61,687 nucleotides of DNA, from the NCBI RefSeq assembly GCF_000372725.1, contig NW_005197351.1, positions 147,092 through 208,778 on the forward strand, given 5' to 3'. Below are positions 58,166 through 61,687 of this stretch, in pieces. The translations under genes were made by a program, and so were the position numbers. The stretch is from Emiliania huxleyi CCMP1516 (lineage: Eukaryota > Haptophyta > Isochrysidales > Noelaerhabdaceae). The notes under the pieces were generated by a model. The model was given only the letters and a program-made list of their open reading frames with translations, searched no databases and was not told where the DNA came from. Positions within the stretch are counted from its first letter, which is position 1; each line of letters starts with the position of its first letter.

Positions 58166-59599
58166 TCACTGCCCCGGCGCCCACGCCTCGACCTTCTTGG
58201 GCAGCAGCTGGCTCGACAGGTCCTCTCCGTGGCCTAGGCAGCCGCTCTCGCCCTTGCCCCAGGTGAAGACAGCGGCGTCGGCGGTGAGGGCGAGGCTGTG
58301 GCTGCCTCCCGCCGAGACAGCGACGACGCGCTGGCCAGCCAAGGCCTCGACCTTCTTCGGCAGCAGCTGGGCCTGCTGGTCGCCGTGGGCCAACCGGCCG
58401 TCGCCTCCATCGCCCCAGCTCCAGACGCTGCCGTCAGCGGTGAGGGCGAGGCTGTGACGCTCTCCTGCCGACACAGCGACGACGCGCTGGCCAGCCAAGG
58501 CCTCGACCTTCTTGGGCAGCAGCTGGTACTGCTGGTCGCCGTGGCCCAAATGGCCATAGCTTTCATCGCCCCAGCTCCAGACAGCGCCGTCAGCGGTGAT
58601 GGCGAGGTTGTGAAGAGCTCCAACCGACACAGCGACGACGCGCTGGCCAGTGAAGGCCTCGACCTTCTTCGGCAGCAGCTGGTCCTGCTGGTCGCCATGG
58701 CCCAGCTTGCCAAAGCTTCCCCAGCCCCAGCTCCAGACGGCGCCGTCGGCGGTGATGGCGAGGCTGTGGAACGCTCCAGCCGACACGGCGACGACGCGCT
58801 GGCCAGTCAAGGCCTCGACCTTCTTGGGCAGCAGCTGCTCTTGCTTGTCGCCGTGGCCCAGCTGGCCAAAGCCTCCCCAGCCCCAGCTCCAGAGGGCTCC
58901 GTCGGCGGTGAGGGCGAGACTGTGGTGGTAACCAGCCGACACAGCAACGACGCGCTGGCCAGCAAAGGCCTCGATCTTCGTCGGCTGCCACTGATCCTCA
59001 TGGTCGCCGTGGCCCAGCGCGCCCAAGCCTCCCTGGCCCCAGCTCCAGACGGCGCCGTTGGCGGTGAGGGCAAGGCTCTGACTAAAGCCAGCTGACACGC
59101 TCACGGCGCGCTCACCCAGCGTGGAGGGGAGGCGGGTCGGCGAGTTGAGCCGCATCACGCCCTCGCCGTGGCCGAGCAGGCCTGGACTGTGATGCGGCGC
59201 AGAGCCGCACGACGAGAGCCGCCCCTCGCCGTCGATGAAGACGCCGCGCATGTCGCCTGCCGCCGCCCTCGCCGGCGGGTTGGCCTCGCAAAGCAGCGCC
59301 ACAAAGCACAGCCACTGCACGGCGCAGCCCTCACCCTCTGGCTGCGCCGGCAGCTCGAAGCCGCGCTCTTGCGCCCACAAGCGGATGCCCTCTAGCGCTA
59401 GCGAGGCGTGGAAGAGCAGCGAGACGGCCGCGACGCGAGCGATGTCGGCGGGGTCGCAGTGAGAGAGGACGCGCACGAGGAGCTCTGTGGGGAGGTCGAG
59501 GAGGCGGGCGGGCGGCGGCGTGGCTGGCGAGGGCGCGGCGGCGGCGGAGGCGGAGGCGAGGCGGCGCGAGCGGCGCGAGCGGCGCGGCGGGGTGGACAT
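58166..59599 (-). CDS. F-box protein with RCC1 repeats
   Basis: A 477-residue single-exon protein; ATG 59599. After a basic start (MSTPPRRSRRSRRLAS) residues 32-75 are an F-box (LLDLPTELLVRVLSHCDPAD, IARVAAVSLLFHASL). From about residue 120 there are six to seven RCC1-type repeats of 52 residues with consensus QRVVAVSAGxxHSLALTADG, WSWGxGxxGxLGHGD and LLPKKVEAL; they should form a beta-propeller blade set. Repeats are very similar in DNA (156-bp period), indicating recent expansion or homogenisation. It is probably an SCF substrate receptor. Fragments of its 5' end occur at 27858-28160 and about 25803-25925. Confidence 0.88.
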   Translation of the reverse strand: MSTPPRRSRRSRRLASASAAAAPSPATPPPARLLDLPTELLVRVLSHCDPADIARVAAVSLLFHASLALEGIRLWAQERGFELPAQPEGEGCAVQWLCFVALLCEANPPARAAAGDMRGVFIDGEGRLSSCGSAPHHSPGLLGHGEGVMRLNSPTRLPSTLGERAVSVSAGFSQSLALTANGAVWSWGQGGLGALGHGDHEDQWQPTKIEAFAGQRVVAVSAGYHHSLALTADGALWSWGWGGFGQLGHGDKQEQLLPKKVEALTGQRVVAVSAGAFHSLAITADGAVWSWGWGSFGKLGHGDQQDQLLPKKVEAFTGQRVVAVSVGALHNLAITADGAVWSWGDESYGHLGHGDQQYQLLPKKVEALAGQRVVAVSAGERHSLALTADGSVWSWGDGGDGRLAHGDQQAQLLPKKVEALAGQRVVAVSAGGSHSLALTADAAVFTWGKGESGCLGHGEDLSSQLLPKKVEAWAPGQ

Positions 59600-59682
59600 C
59601 GCGAGAAAAGAATTTTCGTCTGAAGGAAACGAGGGTTCCCCATTCCAAAAGGCGCCTGCTCGTGGCGTTCAGGGCAGCTCGC

Positions 59683-59769
<87 letters not shown>

Positions 59770-60832
59770 CATGCACAGACACACAGCCCCTTCCTCCCCC
59801 CTCAAGACCTTCCCAAGGGCGAGGACACGCGCAGGCCGCACCTCTAGTGAGGCCCGCATAGTATGTGGGAGACTCATGCCGCCGCCCCTGCCACCCCTGT
59901 GTCAGTGTGCCCGTGGTAATGAGTGAGAGACTGCTGGTGAGAAGCCGGAGGAAGGTCGCTAGACTGAGATGAGACCGCCAGTGGAGTTGGGATTCCACCG
60001 TGCACCGCCGCGCTGCGAGCCTGTCGTGTCCCTTGTCAGGAGCAGGAGAGCCCCACCTGTGCCCCTGATCGTCCTTCCAAAATCCTGCTCGTGCAGGTGT
60101 GGACCCTGTCCTCCTCCCCTATCCCTCGTTTGGGTTGTCTGCTTTCTTTCTTTCTTTTCTACGGGTTCCCCATTGTGAGCCGCTCCAGCGCGAGCGTGAC
60201 ACTGCACTTGGCGCCGAGCGCCCGCGGCTCAGACCTTGTGCAAGCCGACCCTCGGTGACCACGCCGGTCCGGACCGATGGCGCTCGGTGTGGGGCAAGCA
60301 AGACCCCCCCCCCCCCCATCGGCGCGCGCCCGAGCTTTGAACGGCCGCCAGGAGCACCAAGAGGACTCCTCATGAGCGGTACGACCGCCGGCGGCCGCTG
60401 CACCCGCGCCTTCCCTCGCGGGCGCCGTCGCGCCGCGCGCGCCCAACACCCCAACTCTGCTGGCACACGGCACGCGTCGTCACTCAGCCGCGGAGAACAG
60501 GCGGTGCAGCGCGCGAAGCGCGCGCGATCTCGTACTTTCAAGGCTGGATCCGGCCATTCCAAGTGTATACCTTTGAGAATCCCCAGCGTCCCACCCACCC
60601 TCCTGGTCACAAACAATCTCAATATCTCGACTGTACATACAACACGAACGAAGTGCTGCGATCGGGGGTGACCCATTCCTTTTTTCCTTTCTTTTTTTGG
60701 GCCCTGTGTGGGCACCCTACTACTTGACGGCGACGGCTGGTTGGTTGGTGGTCAGAGGATGATTATTGCTAGGCCCGAAAGTAAACTTCGCATCGTGTCT
60801 GTCGGGGGACGACCGCGCGATCATTCGAGATC
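59600..60832. other. Intergenic with long CA repeat
   Basis: Contains the CA tract (59682-59767), the dispersed repeat 60063-60133, a C-run near 60305-60317 and T-rich sequence at 60680-60700. No gene supported. Confidence 0.5.
59682..59767. repeat. CA microsatellite (~40 units)
   Basis: Nearly uninterrupted CA dinucleotides over about 86 bp in the 5' flank of the F-box/RCC1 gene, starting about 83 bp upstream of its ATG. Confidence 0.95.
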
Positions 60833-61687
60833 ATGGCGAACATGGAGGAATTGCTCGAGCAGTGGGTGGCGGCGAGGGACCGCAAGGACTACGCAACGGC
60901 TGACGGCCTTCGCGCAGAGCTTCGAGCGTTGGGCGTTGATGCTTTCAAGTCCCAGCAGTCGCTGGCGGAAGGGGGTGCACTGGTGCCCACCGTGCCGCCG
61001 CCACACTTTTCACCAGCGCGGCTCTGCAAGAAGTGGGCTCGTGGTCAGGCGTGTGAGGAGGCCACCTGTTCGTTTCGGCACGAGTTTCTCGACCCGAACG
61101 AAGAGTCGGCCGCCAAGCGTGCTCGTCTCCAGCGCTCAGCTGCCCTCTCACTCGCTGAAGACAACGACGACGACGTCGCTGCTGGCGCGAAGGTGGCGCA
61201 TGCCTCACGTCACCTCGAGTTTGGCCAGTTCGTGAGGAAGACCTTTGGCAAGAGCAGAGCGCTGTACAGTCTGCCCGCTGCTGCGGCAGCAGCGGCGGCT
61301 CCGCGCGCGCTTCCGTGCGATGACCCGTGCGATGACCCGTGCGATGACCCGTGCGAAGTGGAGGCCGGTGCAAAGGAGAAGCTGCAGCCTCGCGCCACCG
61401 GCCAGCCTGGAGCGACTCGTCTGGCGGCGGGCGCAGCATCCGCTCGCGTGCGCGTGGCGCCAGATTCGGAGCGCGCGGAGCGAGGACTGAGGCACAAACG
61501 CACCGGGTCGACGCGAGGGGCGGCGACGCTGCTGCCGGCGGAGGTGCGTGTGCACGACTACGACGAGAGCGAGTACCCGTTCACCGACTTTGTGTGCGAG
61601 GCACTGGGCGTCGAGCCGGCGGAGCTCGCACGGCTACACACGACGCCCGCCGGCGTCTACTGCCAGCAGCACGCGACACGCTCTGGA
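60833..61687 (+). CDS. CCCH zinc-finger protein, 3'-incomplete at window edge
   Basis: Open from ATG 60833 to the last base (285 codons, no stop), so the gene continues beyond the window. N-terminal helices (MEELLEQWVAARDRKDYATA, DGLRAELRALGVDAF) resemble the helical tail of cysteinyl-tRNA synthetases. At about residues 63-82 there is a C-x8-C-x4-C-x3-H zinc finger (LCKKWARGQACEEATCSFRH), the type that binds RNA. An acidic stretch (EDNDDDV), FGQFVRKTFGKSRAL, poly-Ala and three tandem CDDP units (12-bp repeat, 61315-61355) follow. VHDYDESEYPFTDFVCEALG lies near the edge. Possibly an RNA-processing or modification enzyme; the catalytic part, if any, is outside. Confidence 0.7.
   Translation, partial: MANMEELLEQWVAARDRKDYATADGLRAELRALGVDAFKSQQSLAEGGALVPTVPPPHFSPARLCKKWARGQACEEATCSFRHEFLDPNEESAAKRARLQRSAALSLAEDNDDDVAAGAKVAHASRHLEFGQFVRKTFGKSRALYSLPAAAAAAAAPRALPCDDPCDDPCDDPCEVEAGAKEKLQPRATGQPGATRLAAGAASARVRVAPDSERAERGLRHKRTGSTRGAATLLPAEVRVHDYDESEYPFTDFVCEALGVEPAELARLHTTPAGVYCQQHATRSG

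Overview
This window looks like nuclear DNA of a compact, GC-rich (clearly above 60%) unicellular eukaryote. Most of the better-supported genes are interrupted by very short introns (63-200 bp). The gene content is eukaryotic: XPB helicase of TFIIH, RAD51B, a mitochondrial carrier, a PiT phosphate transporter, an ankyrin/U-box protein and several F-box proteins. Gene density is about one per 2.5-3 kb. Together with heavy use of GC donors this suggests a haptophyte (Emiliania/Prymnesium/Chrysochromulina type). A pelagophyte, or a dinoflagellate (where GC and GA donors are known), cannot be excluded from sequence alone. No rRNA, tRNA, CRISPR or viral gene was recognised.

Layout. 0-11 kb: a 1.38-kb segment carrying an F-box-like gene is present twice in direct orientation 9.24 kb apart; the second copy is frameshifted. 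Between the copies lie a second F-box-like gene, a WW-domain protein and a 2.1-kb interval bounded by 33-bp inverted repeats. 11-14 kb: a decayed retrotransposon reverse-transcriptase tail, then coiled-coil and GNAT exons. 15-25 kb: a basic nuclear-type protein, an ankyrin protein, an ankyrin/U-box E3 candidate and XPB. 26-34 kb: an FHA-exonuclease III fusion, a truncated F-box copy, a mitochondrial carrier, a PiT transporter and a lower-GC lipid-kinase-like gene. 35-41 kb: an unknown gene, an intronless bacterial-type DUF1254/DUF1214 protein, a secreted MORN-like protein and a five-exon F-box-like gene. 41-51 kb: a secreted DUF285 plus Hint protein, a nine-exon cation channel with ankyrin repeats, a CAP/SCP secreted protein and RAD51B. 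52-62 kb: dispersed repeats, a CE1-type esterase, an F-box/RCC1 protein and, running off the right edge, a CCCH zinc-finger protein.

The most striking observation concerns the introns. I placed 37 introns by protein continuity. Every acceptor is AG|G, while the donors are GT (16), GC (17) or GA (4). Many introns are 63-79 bp long. In many of them the sequence spanning the donor is repeated across the acceptor. In four introns of three genes the duplication is perfect and exactly 21 bp (periods 67, 68, 68 and 71 bp). This is the signature of an insertion with target-site duplication that supplies its own splice sites, that is introner-like intron gain or gain by staggered-break repair. Several introns also carry tandem arrays of a 10-11-bp unit with a CCGAG/CTCGG core.

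Functionally the genes do not form a pathway. XPB, RAD51B and the FHA-exonuclease III protein all act in DNA repair but are not adjacent. Several genes encode ubiquitin-ligase-type adaptors (F-box, U-box). All exon structures are inferred by eye from translations, without RNA data.
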